Source: Ramlibacter sp. Leaf400 (GTDB lineage Bacteria; Pseudomonadota; Gammaproteobacteria; Burkholderiales; Burkholderiaceae_C). From it: a DNA stretch of 64,000 nucleotides. The stretch covers positions 191,371-255,370 of the forward strand of contig NZ_LMQL01000012.1 of assembly GCF_001424545.1 (NCBI RefSeq). The letters are read 5' to 3'. Below are positions 25,436-34,965 of the stretch, in pieces (position 1 is the first letter of the stretch; each line of letters opens with the position of its first letter). Made by a program: the position numbers and the translations under genes. The notes below the pieces were generated by a model. That model was given only the letters and a program-made list of their open reading frames with translations. It was not told the DNA's origin and searched no databases.

Positions 25436-26751
25436 ACACCGCCACCCAGACCATCACCCTCGACGAAGGCTTCTTCGCCCGGCGCCGCCCGCTCGACTGG
25501 CTGTTCGCCCTCCTGGTCGTCGCCGGCGGGCTGTTCGCCTTCGCCCGCTACTCGGCCTACATGGACGTGTACGAGAAGGGCATCCTGCTGGGCGCCATAC
25601 CCGCAGCCATCTGGCTGGGCTGGTTCTGGCGGCCGCTGCAGGGGCTGATGGCCGCCGTGGCCGGGTTCTCGCTGCTCGGGGTCTTCTCGTACCAGGGCTC
25701 GCTGGAACGCGCCGACAGCGTGTTCTGGCTCAAGTACTTCCTGTCCAGCCAGTCGGCCATCCTCTGGATGAGCGTGCTGTTCTTCATGAGCACGGCGTTC
25801 TACTGGTTCGGCATGGTCGGGCGCAGCCAGGCCGACGCGATGGAGCGCATCGGCTCGCGGCTCGCGTGGGTGGCGGTCGGCATGGCGCTGGTCGGGACCA
25901 TGGTTCGCTGGTACGAGAGCTACCTGATCGGCGCCGACATCGGCCACATCCCGGTCAGCAACCTGTACGAGGTCTTCGTCCTGTTCTGCTGGCTGACGGC
26001 GCTGTTCTACCTGTACTTCGAGGCGCACTACGGCACGCGTTCGCTGGGCGCCTTCGTGATGCTGGTGGTGAGCGCCGCGGTGGGTTTCCTGCTCTGGTAC
26101 ACGGTGGTGCGCGAAGCGCACGAGATCCAGCCCCTGGTGCCCGCGCTCAAAAGCTGGTGGATGAAGCTGCACGTGCCGGCCAACTTCATCGGCTACGGCA
26201 CATTCGCGCTGGCCGCGATGGTGGCTTTCGCCTACCTGATCAAGCAGAAGGCCGGCGAGACGCGCTGGTGGAAGCTGGCGCCGCTCTGGGGCCTGGGCGT
26301 GGTGCTGTGCTTCGAGCCGGTGGTGTTCCGCCGCGACGTCGGGGGCAGCAGCAGCTACTGGGCGGTGTACTTCGGCATCGCCGCGCTGATCGTCGCCACG
26401 ATCCTCTGGGGCCGTCGCCGGATTGCTGCGCGGCTGCCTTCGTTCGAGGTGCTGGACGACGTGATGTACAAGTCCATCGCCGTCGGCTTCGCCTTCTTCA
26501 CCATCGCCACCGTGCTGGGCGCGCTGTGGGCCGCCGAAGCCTGGGGCGGCTACTGGAGCTGGGACCCGAAGGAGACCTGGGCGCTGATCGTCTGGCTCAA
26601 TTACGCGGCCTGGCTGCACATGCGGCTGATGAAGGGCCTGCGGGGCGCCGTCTCGGCGTGGTGGGCGCTGGTCGGCCTGGCGGTGACGACGTTCGCTTTC
26701 CTGGGCGTCAACATGTTCCTCTCGGGCCTGCACAGCTACGGCGCGCTCTGA
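25432..26751 (+). CDS. ccsB: Cytochrome c biogenesis protein CcsA/CcsB-type (ResC), heme handling
   Basis: A 439-residue inner-membrane protein with about eight helices and the tryptophan-rich WWD heme-binding signature WGGYWSWDPKETWALIVWLNYA. Conserved external histidines occur near the domain (IGADIGHIPVSN, WLHMRLMKG). It partners ResB in System II cytochrome c synthesis; the start ATG 25432 sits in the resB stop. The N-terminal ~150 residues add extra helices as in other betaproteobacterial members. Naming of this subunit (ccsA, ccsB, resC) varies between organisms. Confidence 0.93.
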   Translation: MNTATQTITLDEGFFARRRPLDWLFALLVVAGGLFAFARYSAYMDVYEKGILLGAIPAAIWLGWFWRPLQGLMAAVAGFSLLGVFSYQGSLERADSVFWLKYFLSSQSAILWMSVLFFMSTAFYWFGMVGRSQADAMERIGSRLAWVAVGMALVGTMVRWYESYLIGADIGHIPVSNLYEVFVLFCWLTALFYLYFEAHYGTRSLGAFVMLVVSAAVGFLLWYTVVREAHEIQPLVPALKSWWMKLHVPANFIGYGTFALAAMVAFAYLIKQKAGETRWWKLAPLWGLGVVLCFEPVVFRRDVGGSSSYWAVYFGIAALIVATILWGRRRIAARLPSFEVLDDVMYKSIAVGFAFFTIATVLGALWAAEAWGGYWSWDPKETWALIVWLNYAAWLHMRLMKGLRGAVSAWWALVGLAVTTFAFLGVNMFLSGLHSYGAL

Positions 26752-26821
26752 CTTTGCGAATCCGTGTAAGGTCCGGGCGCGTAGAACCGTCTAACCAGGG
26801 CAACCTGCGAAGAGGACCTTC

Positions 26822-27817
<996 letters not shown>

Positions 27818-28387
27818 TCAGCGCGTCCTGGCGGGAGGCTCGAGTGGCGAGAGTTCCAGTTCCGCGCCCAGGGGAGTGCGGCTCAGGTCCTCGCCCAGGA
27901 TCTTCGCGGCCGCCTGCAGGCGGCGCAGCTGGGTCCCGGAGACGCCTTGCTTCACCTCCTCGCTGAAGCAGCACAGCGTGCCGTACACCGTGCCGTTCTT
28001 CAACCGGATGGGCGTGCTGAGATGGGTCCCGATCGGAAGGTCGGGCTCCGGCAGCGTGCCGGCCTCGACCAGTGGCGCCGGGTCGGTGATGAGCTGCGGC
28101 GCCCGGCCTTCGACGACGAAATGGCACCAGCTCTCCTCCAGCGGGTCGGAATGGCCGGCGACGACCTTGGTCAGCCCGGGGCTGGCGTCCACCACGCGGA
28201 AGGTGCGCTTGCGGTCCCTGAACTGCGACACGAACATCACGTCCATGCCGAGGTGCCGGCGCATCAGGCCCAGCGCTTCGCTCACCTTCGGGTGCACCAG
28301 CGGGTCGACGCTGTCGTGCGTGGCGGTCAGCAGTTCGGCGAACTGCACGTCGATGTCGTCGGGGTCGTAATCGAAGAAGTGACTCAT
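27818..28387 (-). CDS. GAF domain-containing protein
   Basis: A 189-residue soluble protein. One GAF domain fills about residues 30-175 (LVHPKVSEALGLMRRHLGMD, FVSQFRDRKRTFRVVDASPG, SWCHFVVEGRAPQLITDPA, LPIGTHLSTPIRLKNGTVYG, LCCFS). No output domain is attached. It is not the methionine-R-sulfoxide reductase type of GAF: the spaced catalytic cysteine set of that family is not seen. It is inserted between msrP and msrQ on the opposite strand, with 0 bp to msrP and 178 bp to msrQ. A sensor or cofactor-binding role is inferred. Confidence 0.8.
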   Translation of the reverse strand: MSHFFDYDPDDIDVQFAELLTATHDSVDPLVHPKVSEALGLMRRHLGMDVMFVSQFRDRKRTFRVVDASPGLTKVVAGHSDPLEESWCHFVVEGRAPQLITDPAPLVEAGTLPEPDLPIGTHLSTPIRLKNGTVYGTLCCFSEEVKQGVSGTQLRRLQAAAKILGEDLSRTPLGAELELSPLEPPARTR

Positions 28388-28393
28388 TCCCGA

Positions 28394-28399
28394 ATCGTA
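28394..28399 (-). promoter_or_regulatory. Candidate -10 box of the GAF gene, near-leaderless
   Basis: Minus strand TACGAT ends 6 nt before the ATG (TACGAT-TCGGGA-ATG). If used, transcription would start at or within a base or two of the start codon. A CTTGCC-N9-GGCAAG dyad (28409-28429) lies just upstream and could be an operator. No -35 match is seen. Confidence 0.35.
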
Positions 28400-28565
28400 A
28401 TGCTTCGACTTGCCGTGGCCGCTGGCAAGAAGAGCGCGGTGAAGAGCGTTCCGACCGGGCCGGCCTACCTTGAAATTCAATCTGGAGCACGCATGGATCA
28501 CGACCCTCCCGGCAGCAGGCGCTGCGCAGAAGCAGGCCCACTTGCTTTGCGCGGGTCCGACTGAG

Positions 28566-29234
28566 ATGGCCTCGACCGCCCCCCGCGCGCGGCGCGTGAT
28601 CTGGCTGCATCCCGCGGCCAAGCCCGTTCTTTTCGCCGCTTCGCTGCTGCCCTTCGCCTGGCTGTTCCACGGCGCGCTCACCGACCAGCTGGGCGCCAAT
28701 CCGGCCGAGTACCTGATCCGATCGCTTGGCGACTGGACCCTGCGTTTCCTGTGCCTGACACTGGCGATCACGCCGCTGCGCGTGACCATGGGCCAGCCGG
28801 CGCTGGTGCGCTTTCGCCGCATGCTGGGGCTGTTCACGTACTTCTACGCTTTCCTGCACCTGCTGGGCTATGCGTGGTTCGACATGGGCTTCGACGTCGC
28901 CGAGATCACCAAGGACATCGCCAAGCGGCCGTTCATCCTGGTGGGCTTCTCCGGCTTCCTGCTGCTGACGCCGCTGGCCGCCACCTCGTTCAACCGCGTG
29001 ATCCGCGCGCTCGGTGCCGCGCGCTGGCAGGCGCTGCACCGGCTGGTGTACGTCATCGCCGGGCTGGCGATCCTTCACTTCTTCTGGATGCGCGCGGGCA
29101 AGAACGATTTCGCCGAGGTGGCGGTCTATGCCGCCATCCTGGGCCTGCTGCTCGGCTGGCGCCTGTGGCGGCGTCTGCGCGGCGCTGCGGTGGCGGCTAG
29201 CGCACCAGGCGCTCGCCCCGCATCAGGTCGCTGA
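28566..29234 (+). CDS. msrQ: Protein-methionine-sulfoxide reductase heme-binding subunit MsrQ (YedZ)
   Basis: A 222-residue integral membrane b-type heme protein with about six helices: VLFAASLLPFAWLFHGAL, FLCLTLAITPLRVTMG, GLFTYFYAFLHLLGYAWFDM, PFILVGFSGFLLLTPLAATS, WQALHRLVYVIAGLAILHFF, AEVAVYAAILGLLLGWRLW. Histidines in FLHLLGY, ALHRLVY and ILHFFW are the expected heme ligands. It passes electrons from the respiratory chain to MsrP. ATG 28566 is chosen; an in-frame start at 28470 would add 32 poorly conserved residues. The 3' end overlaps lysA by 38 bp on the other strand. Confidence 0.93.
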   Translation: MASTAPRARRVIWLHPAAKPVLFAASLLPFAWLFHGALTDQLGANPAEYLIRSLGDWTLRFLCLTLAITPLRVTMGQPALVRFRRMLGLFTYFYAFLHLLGYAWFDMGFDVAEITKDIAKRPFILVGFSGFLLLTPLAATSFNRVIRALGAARWQALHRLVYVIAGLAILHFFWMRAGKNDFAEVAVYAAILGLLLGWRLWRRLRGAAVAASAPGARPASGR

Positions 29235-30468
29235 CCTGTTCGCGCTCTCGGATCAGGTGCGCCCGGTCGCCGTCGACCAGCACCTCGGCGGCGCGTGGCC
29301 GCGTGTTGTAGTTGCTGGCCATGCTCATGCAGTACGCACCGGCGGACAGCACGGCCAGCAGGTCGCCCAGCTGCACCGCCAGGCTGCGGTTGCGCCCCAG
29401 CCAGTCGCCGCTTTCGCAGACGGGGCCCACCACGTCGTAGCTCGACTCTTCGGCCTGCGCACGTGGTGTCACCGGCAGGATGCCGTGGAAGGCCTCGTAC
29501 ATGGCCGGCCGCGGCAGGTCGTTCATGGCTGCATCGACGATGCAGAAGTTCTTCTGCTCGCCGGGCTTGAGGTAGAGCACCTCGGTGACGCAAACACCGG
29601 CGTTGCCGACCAGCGAGCGGCCCGGTTCGATCATCAGCTCGCGATCGCCATAGCCCCGGGCGTCCAGCCGGCGCAGCAGCTGTGCCCACAGCTGGTCGGC
29701 TGCCGGCGGCAGCACGCCCTGGTAGTCGATGCCCAGGCCCCCGCCGAAGTCGATGTGCTGCAGGCGGATGCCGGCGGCTTCGATCGCTTCGACCAGGTCG
29801 AGCACGCGGTCCATGGCGTCCAGGTAGGGGCTGCTGTCGGTGATCTGCGAGCCGATGTGGCAGTCGATGCCCACCACGCGCAGTCCCGGCAGCTCGGCGG
29901 CGCGTCGGTAGGCGGCCAGCGTGCGCTCGTGCGCGATGCCGAACTTGTTGCCCTTGAGCCCGGTGGAGATGTAGGGGTGCGTCTTGGGATCGACGTTGGG
30001 ATTGACCCGGATGCTCACCGGGGCGGTGTGTCCGTGCGCGGCGGCGACTTCGCTCAGCACTTCGAGCTCGGCCTCGCTCTCGACGTTGAAGCAGCCGATG
30101 CCGACCTCGAGCGCACGGGCCATCTCGGCGCGTGTCTTGCCCACGCCCGAGAAGATGATGTCGCGAGCCGGCGCGCCGACCGCCAGCACCCTCTCGAGCT
30201 CGCCGCCCGAGACGATGTCGAAGCCGCAGCCCGCCTGGGCGAACACCTGCAGGATGCCCAGCGACGAGTTGGCCTTCATCGCGTAGCAGATCTTCGACCT
30301 GCGACCGGCAAAGCCGCGCCGGTACGCCTCGAGCGCGGCGAGCATCGAAGCCTTGGAATAGACGAAAAGCGGCGTGCCGTGCTCGCGCGCGAGCTCCGCC
30401 ACGCGCAGCTGCTCCACGTGCAGCGCACCGTCGCGCCAGGCGAAGTGGGGATGGCCGGGAGTCGTCAT
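29197..30468 (-). CDS. lysA: Diaminopimelate decarboxylase
   Basis: A 423-residue fold-III PLP enzyme. The PLP lysine is in ICYAMKANSSLGILQ; HIDFGGGLGIDY, IEPGRSLVGNAGV and the GPVCESGDWLGRNR block (catalytic Cys) complete the site. It converts meso-DAP to lysine, the last step of lysine synthesis. ATG 30468 overlaps the lptM stop by 4 nt, so lptM and lysA form an operon, as in many proteobacteria. The 3' end overlaps msrQ. Confidence 0.97.
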   Translation of the reverse strand: MTTPGHPHFAWRDGALHVEQLRVAELAREHGTPLFVYSKASMLAALEAYRRGFAGRRSKICYAMKANSSLGILQVFAQAGCGFDIVSGGELERVLAVGAPARDIIFSGVGKTRAEMARALEVGIGCFNVESEAELEVLSEVAAAHGHTAPVSIRVNPNVDPKTHPYISTGLKGNKFGIAHERTLAAYRRAAELPGLRVVGIDCHIGSQITDSSPYLDAMDRVLDLVEAIEAAGIRLQHIDFGGGLGIDYQGVLPPAADQLWAQLLRRLDARGYGDRELMIEPGRSLVGNAGVCVTEVLYLKPGEQKNFCIVDAAMNDLPRPAMYEAFHGILPVTPRAQAEESSYDVVGPVCESGDWLGRNRSLAVQLGDLLAVLSAGAYCMSMASNYNTRPRAAEVLVDGDRAHLIREREQVSDLMRGERLVR

Positions 30469-30764
30469 GGCTGGCGCACCGGTGAGGCCGTGCCCGTGCC
30501 CTGGCCGCCCGAGCCTTCGCGCGCCTGCGCGGCAGGGGCGGGGGCGGGGGAGGTGACGGAAGAGGGCGTCGAGGGCGAGGTGCTCGCGCGGCCGGGGACG
30601 AGGACCTGCGGAAGCGTCGCGCGATTGGTGGCGGCCGGGTCGGTGGGCAGGAACAGGTCGCCCTTCTGGCCGCAAGCCGCCAATGACGCCAGTGCCATCG
30701 CGGCCGGCAGCGCGCGGCGCGCGGGGCCGCTGCATAGAATTCGCCGGAGAGTGAACATCAACAT
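30465..30764 (-). CDS. lptM: LptM-type small outer-membrane lipoprotein
   Basis: A 99-residue lipoprotein. A hydrophobic signal ends in the lipobox LAAC with Cys31, followed at once by GQKGDLFLP, the short motif that defines YifL/LptM. E. coli LptM helps the LptDE lipopolysaccharide translocon mature. The rest is a Pro/Ser/Ala-rich disordered tail, longer than in E. coli. Starts at 30764 (MLMF) and 30758 (MF) are both possible. It is divergent from cyaY with only 12 bp between start codons. Confidence 0.88.
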   Translation of the reverse strand: MLMFTLRRILCSGPARRALPAAMALASLAACGQKGDLFLPTDPAATNRATLPQVLVPGRASTSPSTPSSVTSPAPAPAAQAREGSGGQGTGTASPVRQP

Positions 30765-30776
30765 CGCGGAATTGTA
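30735..30776. promoter_or_regulatory. Interlocked promoters of cyaY and lptM-lysA
   Basis: Minus-strand TACAAT (30776-30771) lies 6 nt before the lptM ATG and directly abuts the cyaY ATG at 30777. Plus-strand TAGAAT (30735-30740), inside the lptM coding region, is a -10 candidate for cyaY, about 36 nt before its start. Each promoter would overlap the other gene. Neither has a good -35. Confidence 0.4.
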
Positions 30777-31103
30777 ATGACCGACCCCGAATACATGGAC
30801 CACGCCGAGGCGCTGCTGCGCCAGGTGGAGACCGGCTGCGACCGCATCAACGACGACACCGATGCGGACATCGACAGCCAGCGGGTCGGCGGCATGGTGA
30901 CGATCACCTTCCGCAACGGCACGCAGATCGTCGTGAACCTGCAAAAGCCCCTGCACGAGGTCTGGCTCGCGGCCAAGGCCGGGGGCTACCACTACAAGTT
31001 CGACGGCCGGCAGTGGATGGACACCAAGGGCCAGGGCGAGTTCTTCGAGAACCTGAACCGCCAGGCCACGCGGCAGGCCGGGCAGCCGCTGACGTTCGGT
31101 TGA
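30777..31103 (+). CDS. cyaY: Iron donor protein CyaY (bacterial frataxin)
   Basis: A 108-residue frataxin. The acidic first helix ([30 protein letters not shown]) supplies iron-binding carboxylates. The sheet signature [35 protein letters not shown] and the [10 protein letters not shown]-terminal helix are diagnostic. It binds iron and modulates IscS-driven Fe-S cluster assembly. It is divergent from lptM-lysA and convergent with the PBP1A gene. Confidence 0.96.
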   Translation: MTDPEYMDHAEALLRQVETGCDRINDDTDADIDSQRVGGMVTITFRNGTQIVVNLQKPLHEVWLAAKAGGYHYKFDGRQWMDTKGQGEFFENLNRQATRQAGQPLTFG

Positions 31104-31125
31104 AACGTCGCGACCGCGCGGCCGC

Positions 31126-33618
31126 CTAGTTGCGGAACAGGTCCAGGATGCTGCGGCGCTCGTCGGGCTGCCGCGGCTGGGGTGCCGGCGGCTGGCCATC
31201 GGCGTTCAGCAGGCTCCTGTCGCCGGGCGCGCCCGGTGTGCCCTGGCCGGCACTGCCGCGGGGGGCCTGGATCTCGGCGCCGCCGGCGCTGACCGGTTCG
31301 CCCGGGATCGCGGTCACGCCCAGGCTGCTGACGCCGCCGCCCCGCGCGTACTCCTCGTAGTACCACTCGCCGCCGACGTTCACCACGCCCGGCGGCGCCA
31401 CGGGCGCCACTTCCGGCACGCCCTTGAGCGCGCTTTCCATGAAGTTGATCCACACCGGCAGGCTCATGCTGCCGCCCGTCTCGCGGTCGCCCAGCGGCCG
31501 CGGGTTGTCGTATCCCATCCAGACCACGGCGACCAGCGAGGGATGGAAGCCGTTGAACCAGGTGTCGATCGAGTCGTTGGTGGTGCCGGTCTTGCCGTAC
31601 AGGTCGCTGCGCTTGAGCGTGGCCTGCGCCCGCGCCGCCGTACCGGAGCGCGCGATCTCCTGCAGCAGGCGGTTCATGATGAAGGCGTTGCGCGCATCGA
31701 TGGCGCGGACGGCTTCGGTGGGCAGGGGCGGCTGCGTCTCGACCAGCACCTTGCCGCGGTGGTCGGTGATACGGCTGATCACCCACGGATTGACGCGGTA
31801 GCCGCCGTTGGCGAACACCGAGTAGCCGGTGGCCATCTGCAGCGGCGTGACGGAGCCGGCGCCCAGCGCCATCGTCAGGTAGGGCGGGTGCTTCTCGGGC
31901 TCGAAGCCGAAGCGGCCCACCCAGTCCTGCGCGTTCTGCGTGCCCACCGCCTGCAGGATGCGGATGGAGACCATGTTCTTGGACTTGGCCAGCGCCGTGT
32001 GCAGCGGCATCGGGCCTTCGAACTTGCCGTCGTAGTTCTTCGGCTCCCAGGGCTGCCCGCCGGTCACGCCGGCGTCGAAGAACAGCGGGGCGTCGTTGAC
32101 GATGGTGGAAGGCGTGAAGCCCTTTTCCAGCGCGGCGGAATAGATGAAGGGCTTGAAGCCCGAGCCCGGCTGGCGCCAGGCCTGGGTGGCGTGGTTGAAC
32201 TTGTTCTTGTGGAAGTCGAAGCCGCCCACCATGGCCTGGATGGCGCCGTCCTTCGGGTTGATGGCGATGAAGGCGCCCTCGACCTCGGGCAGCTGGGTGA
32301 TCTCCCAGGTGTTCTTGGGCGTGCGCACGACGCGGATGACTGCGCCCGGCCGGATCTTGATCTTGGGCGGTGCCTTGTCCGAGAGACCCGACTGCGCCGG
32401 GCGCAGCCCCTCTCCGATGATCTCGAAGGGCTCGCCGTTGCCGCGCACCGCGACGATGCGCTTGGGGCCGGCTTCCAGCACCACGGCGGCCATCACGTCG
32501 CCGTTGTCCGGGTGGTCGGCCAGCGCGTCGTCGATGGCGTCCTCACGCTCCTTGCGGTCGGCGGGCAGGTCGACGAATTGCTCGGGGCCGCGGTAGATCT
32601 GGCGGCGCTCGTAGTCCATGATGCCCTTGCGCAGGGACCGGTAGGCCACCTCCTGCTGCGCGGCCTTCACCGTGGTCACCACGTTCAGGCCCCGCGTGTA
32701 CGTCTCGGCGCCGTACTGGGCGTACACCAGCTGGCGCACCGTCTCGGCCACGTAGGCCGAGTGGGTGGCGACGTCGAAGCCGCCGGTGCGCAGCTTCAGT
32801 TCCTGCTTCTTGGCGGAGTCGGCCTGTTCGGCGGTGATGAAGCCGTTCTCCTCCATCCGCTCGATGATGTACAGCTGGCGCGAGCGAGCGCGCTTGGGGT
32901 TGCTCACCGGGTTGTTGGCCGAGGGGGCCTGGGGCAGGCCGGCCAGCATCGCCGCTTCGGCGATGGTGATGTCCTTCATCGCCTTGCCGTAGTAGATCTC
33001 CGAGGCCGCCGCGAAGCCGTACGCGCGGTTGCCCAGGAAGATCTGGTTCATGTAGATCTCGAGGATCTGGTCCTTGGTGAGCAGGTGCTCCAGCTTGAAG
33101 GTGAGCAGCACCTCGTACAGCTTGCGGGTGAACGTCTTCTCCGAGGAGAGGTAGACGTTGCGCGCCACCTGCATGGTGATGGTGGAGGCGCCCTGGCTCT
33201 TGGCCCGGCCCAGGTTGGCGATGGCGGCACGCAGCAGGCCGCGGTAGTCCACCCCGCTGTGCGAATAGAAGCGCGCGTCCTCGATGGCCAGCACGGCGTT
33301 CTTCATGACCGCCGGGATCTCGGCGATGGGCGTCAGGTTGCGCCGCTCCTCGCCGAACTCGCCGATCAGCACGTTGTCGGCCGAGAACACCCGCAGCGGC
33401 AGCTTGGGGCGGTAGTCCGACAGCTCCGAGATGTCCGGCAGGTTGGGGTAGGCCACGGAGAGCGCGACCGCGCCCACGATCACCATCGACAAGCCGGCCG
33501 CGAGCACGCCGCCGGCGAGCCACAGCAGCGCAGTGAGCAAACGCTTCTTGACGGTGGGTTTGGAGGACGACCGGGAGCGGGACGCCGGTCGGTCATCAGG
33601 CGGCGAGTCTTTGGACAT
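31126..33618 (-). CDS. mrcA: Penicillin-binding protein 1A (bifunctional glycosyltransferase/transpeptidase)
   Basis: An 830-residue class A PBP. Cytoplasmic basic tail, one anchor (LLTALLWLAGGVLAAGLSMV), then GT51 with catalytic Glu113 in AIEDARFYSHSGVDYRGLLR and the GASTITMQVARN motif. An OB-like insertion follows, then the transpeptidase with SGFK (Ser486-Lys489), SKN and KTGTTN. It polymerises and crosslinks peptidoglycan in the periplasm. The C-terminus is a Gly/Pro-rich tail ending DERRSILDLFRN. It is divergent from pilMNOPQ, a conserved gammaproteobacterial and betaproteobacterial arrangement. Confidence 0.96.
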   Translation of the reverse strand: MSKDSPPDDRPASRSRSSSKPTVKKRLLTALLWLAGGVLAAGLSMVIVGAVALSVAYPNLPDISELSDYRPKLPLRVFSADNVLIGEFGEERRNLTPIAEIPAVMKNAVLAIEDARFYSHSGVDYRGLLRAAIANLGRAKSQGASTITMQVARNVYLSSEKTFTRKLYEVLLTFKLEHLLTKDQILEIYMNQIFLGNRAYGFAAASEIYYGKAMKDITIAEAAMLAGLPQAPSANNPVSNPKRARSRQLYIIERMEENGFITAEQADSAKKQELKLRTGGFDVATHSAYVAETVRQLVYAQYGAETYTRGLNVVTTVKAAQQEVAYRSLRKGIMDYERRQIYRGPEQFVDLPADRKEREDAIDDALADHPDNGDVMAAVVLEAGPKRIVAVRGNGEPFEIIGEGLRPAQSGLSDKAPPKIKIRPGAVIRVVRTPKNTWEITQLPEVEGAFIAINPKDGAIQAMVGGFDFHKNKFNHATQAWRQPGSGFKPFIYSAALEKGFTPSTIVNDAPLFFDAGVTGGQPWEPKNYDGKFEGPMPLHTALAKSKNMVSIRILQAVGTQNAQDWVGRFGFEPEKHPPYLTMALGAGSVTPLQMATGYSVFANGGYRVNPWVISRITDHRGKVLVETQPPLPTEAVRAIDARNAFIMNRLLQEIARSGTAARAQATLKRSDLYGKTGTTNDSIDTWFNGFHPSLVAVVWMGYDNPRPLGDRETGGSMSLPVWINFMESALKGVPEVAPVAPPGVVNVGGEWYYEEYARGGGVSSLGVTAIPGEPVSAGGAEIQAPRGSAGQGTPGAPGDRSLLNADGQPPAPQPRQPDERRSILDLFRN

Positions 33619-33864
33619 AAAACGTTGGATTGCGTCCCGGAGGGATTATAGAAATCGACCTTGGTTCTACGGTCGGGCTGGTTACATGCCAGCCCTTAAC
33701 CCGACAGAGGCCACTTCGGAGCTCTGCGGTAATGCATCACAGGCCCCCTGTAGCTCGTCGGTTTTTGGCAACGGTTCATTGCTGTGCAAATGGAAAAATC
33801 CTTTGGGTGACAAGGATGTTACTGCTAGCATTCAAGTGGAATCTTAAGTTTGTTACGTCCTGAA
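33619..33864. promoter_or_regulatory. Divergent control region between mrcA and pilM
   Basis: This 246-bp gap is less GC-rich than the genes. A plus-strand promoter candidate for pilM is TTGGGT (33803-33808) -17- TAGCAT (33826-33831), about 33 nt before the start codon. A hairpin GGGCTGG-TTACATG-CCAGCCC lies at 33675-33695 and would fall in the mrcA leader or act as a dyad operator. No gene is seen in it. Confidence 0.5.
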
Positions 33865-34965
33865 ATGGGCGTGCGGGAGACTGAATTGATCTCTTTGGGA
33901 TCTTTCCTGAGCCGGGGGCCGGCGCCACTGCTGGGGCTGGACATCAGCTCTTCAAGCGTGAAGCTGGTCGAGCTCGGCCGTGACAAGTCCGGCACGCTCG
34001 TGCTGGAGCGGTGCGCCATGGAGCCGCTCGAGCGCGGCTGGATCACCGACGGCAACGTCGAGAAGTTCGACGAAGTCGCGGAGGCGATGCGGCGGCTCAT
34101 CAAGAAGAGCGGCACCCGCACCCGGAACGTAGCGATGGCGCTGCCGCCGTCGGCCGTCATCACCAAGAAGATCATCCTACCCGGTGGCCTGTCCGAGCAG
34201 GAACTGGAGGTCCAGGTCGAGACCGAGGCCAACCAGTACATCCCCTTCTCGCTGGACGAAGTGAGCCTGGACTTCTGCGTCGTCGGTCCCAGCCCCACGT
34301 CCACCGGCGACATCGAGGTGCTGATCGCCGCGTCACGCCGCGAGAAGGTTCAGGACCGTCAAGGCCTGGCGGAGGCCGCGGGCCTGAAGCCGGTGATCAT
34401 CGACGTCGAGTCCTATTCGTCCCGACTCGCGGCCGGCCGCCTGATCCAGACCCTGCCGAGCAACGGCGTGGACACGATGGTGGCCCTCTTCGAAGTCGGC
34501 GCGTTCACCACCAGCATGCAGGTGATCCGCAACGACGAGGTGCTGTACGACCGCGACCAGGCCTTCGGCGGCGCCCAGCTCACTCAGCTGATCGTGCGCC
34601 AGTACGGGTTCTCCCCCGAGGAGGCTGAAAGCAAGAAGCGCAGCGGCGAACTTCCGGACGACTACGAGGCCGCCGTGCTGCGCCCCTTCGTGGACAGCAT
34701 GGCGCAGGAAGTCGCCCGCGCCCTCCAGTTCTTCTTCACCAGCACGCCGCACAACAAGGTCGACCACATCATGCTGGCCGGCGGCTCGGCGGCGCTTCCC
34801 GGCCTCAATGAAGCCGTGACCGCGCAGACGTCGTTCCCCTGCGCCCTGGCCAATCCGTTCGAGGGCATGCAAATCGGCGAGGGTGTGCGCGAGAAGAAGA
34901 TGCGGCGGGAGGCCCCGTCGTATCTCACTTCCTGCGGCCTGGCCATGCGGAGGTTCCTGCAGTGA
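33865..34965 (+). CDS. pilM: Type IV pilus assembly protein PilM
   Basis: A 366-residue actin-like (FtsA-fold) cytoplasmic ATPase. LLGLDISSSSVKLVELG is phosphate 1, PPSAVITKKIILPGGL the 1C-like region, VALFEVGAFTTSMQVI phosphate 2 and HIMLAGGSAALPGLNEAV the adenosine motif. PilM binds the N-terminal INLLP peptide of PilN and links the motor to the inner-membrane alignment complex. ATG 33865 is preferred over an upstream TTG at 33850. It opens the operon pilMNOPQ, each junction overlapping or nearly so. Confidence 0.95.
   Translation: MGVRETELISLGSFLSRGPAPLLGLDISSSSVKLVELGRDKSGTLVLERCAMEPLERGWITDGNVEKFDEVAEAMRRLIKKSGTRTRNVAMALPPSAVITKKIILPGGLSEQELEVQVETEANQYIPFSLDEVSLDFCVVGPSPTSTGDIEVLIAASRREKVQDRQGLAEAAGLKPVIIDVESYSSRLAAGRLIQTLPSNGVDTMVALFEVGAFTTSMQVIRNDEVLYDRDQAFGGAQLTQLIVRQYGFSPEEAESKKRSGELPDDYEAAVLRPFVDSMAQEVARALQFFFTSTPHNKVDHIMLAGGSAALPGLNEAVTAQTSFPCALANPFEGMQIGEGVREKKMRREAPSYLTSCGLAMRRFLQ

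Noticed and set aside
26752..26821. A conventional promoter for msrP
   Set aside because: TAGAAC and TTGCGA occur, but their spacing is 22 bp, too long for a sigma-70 promoter.
27818..28387. The GAF protein as free methionine-R-sulfoxide reductase, tempting next to msrPQ
   Set aside because: The spaced catalytic cysteines and conserved active-site blocks of that family are absent.
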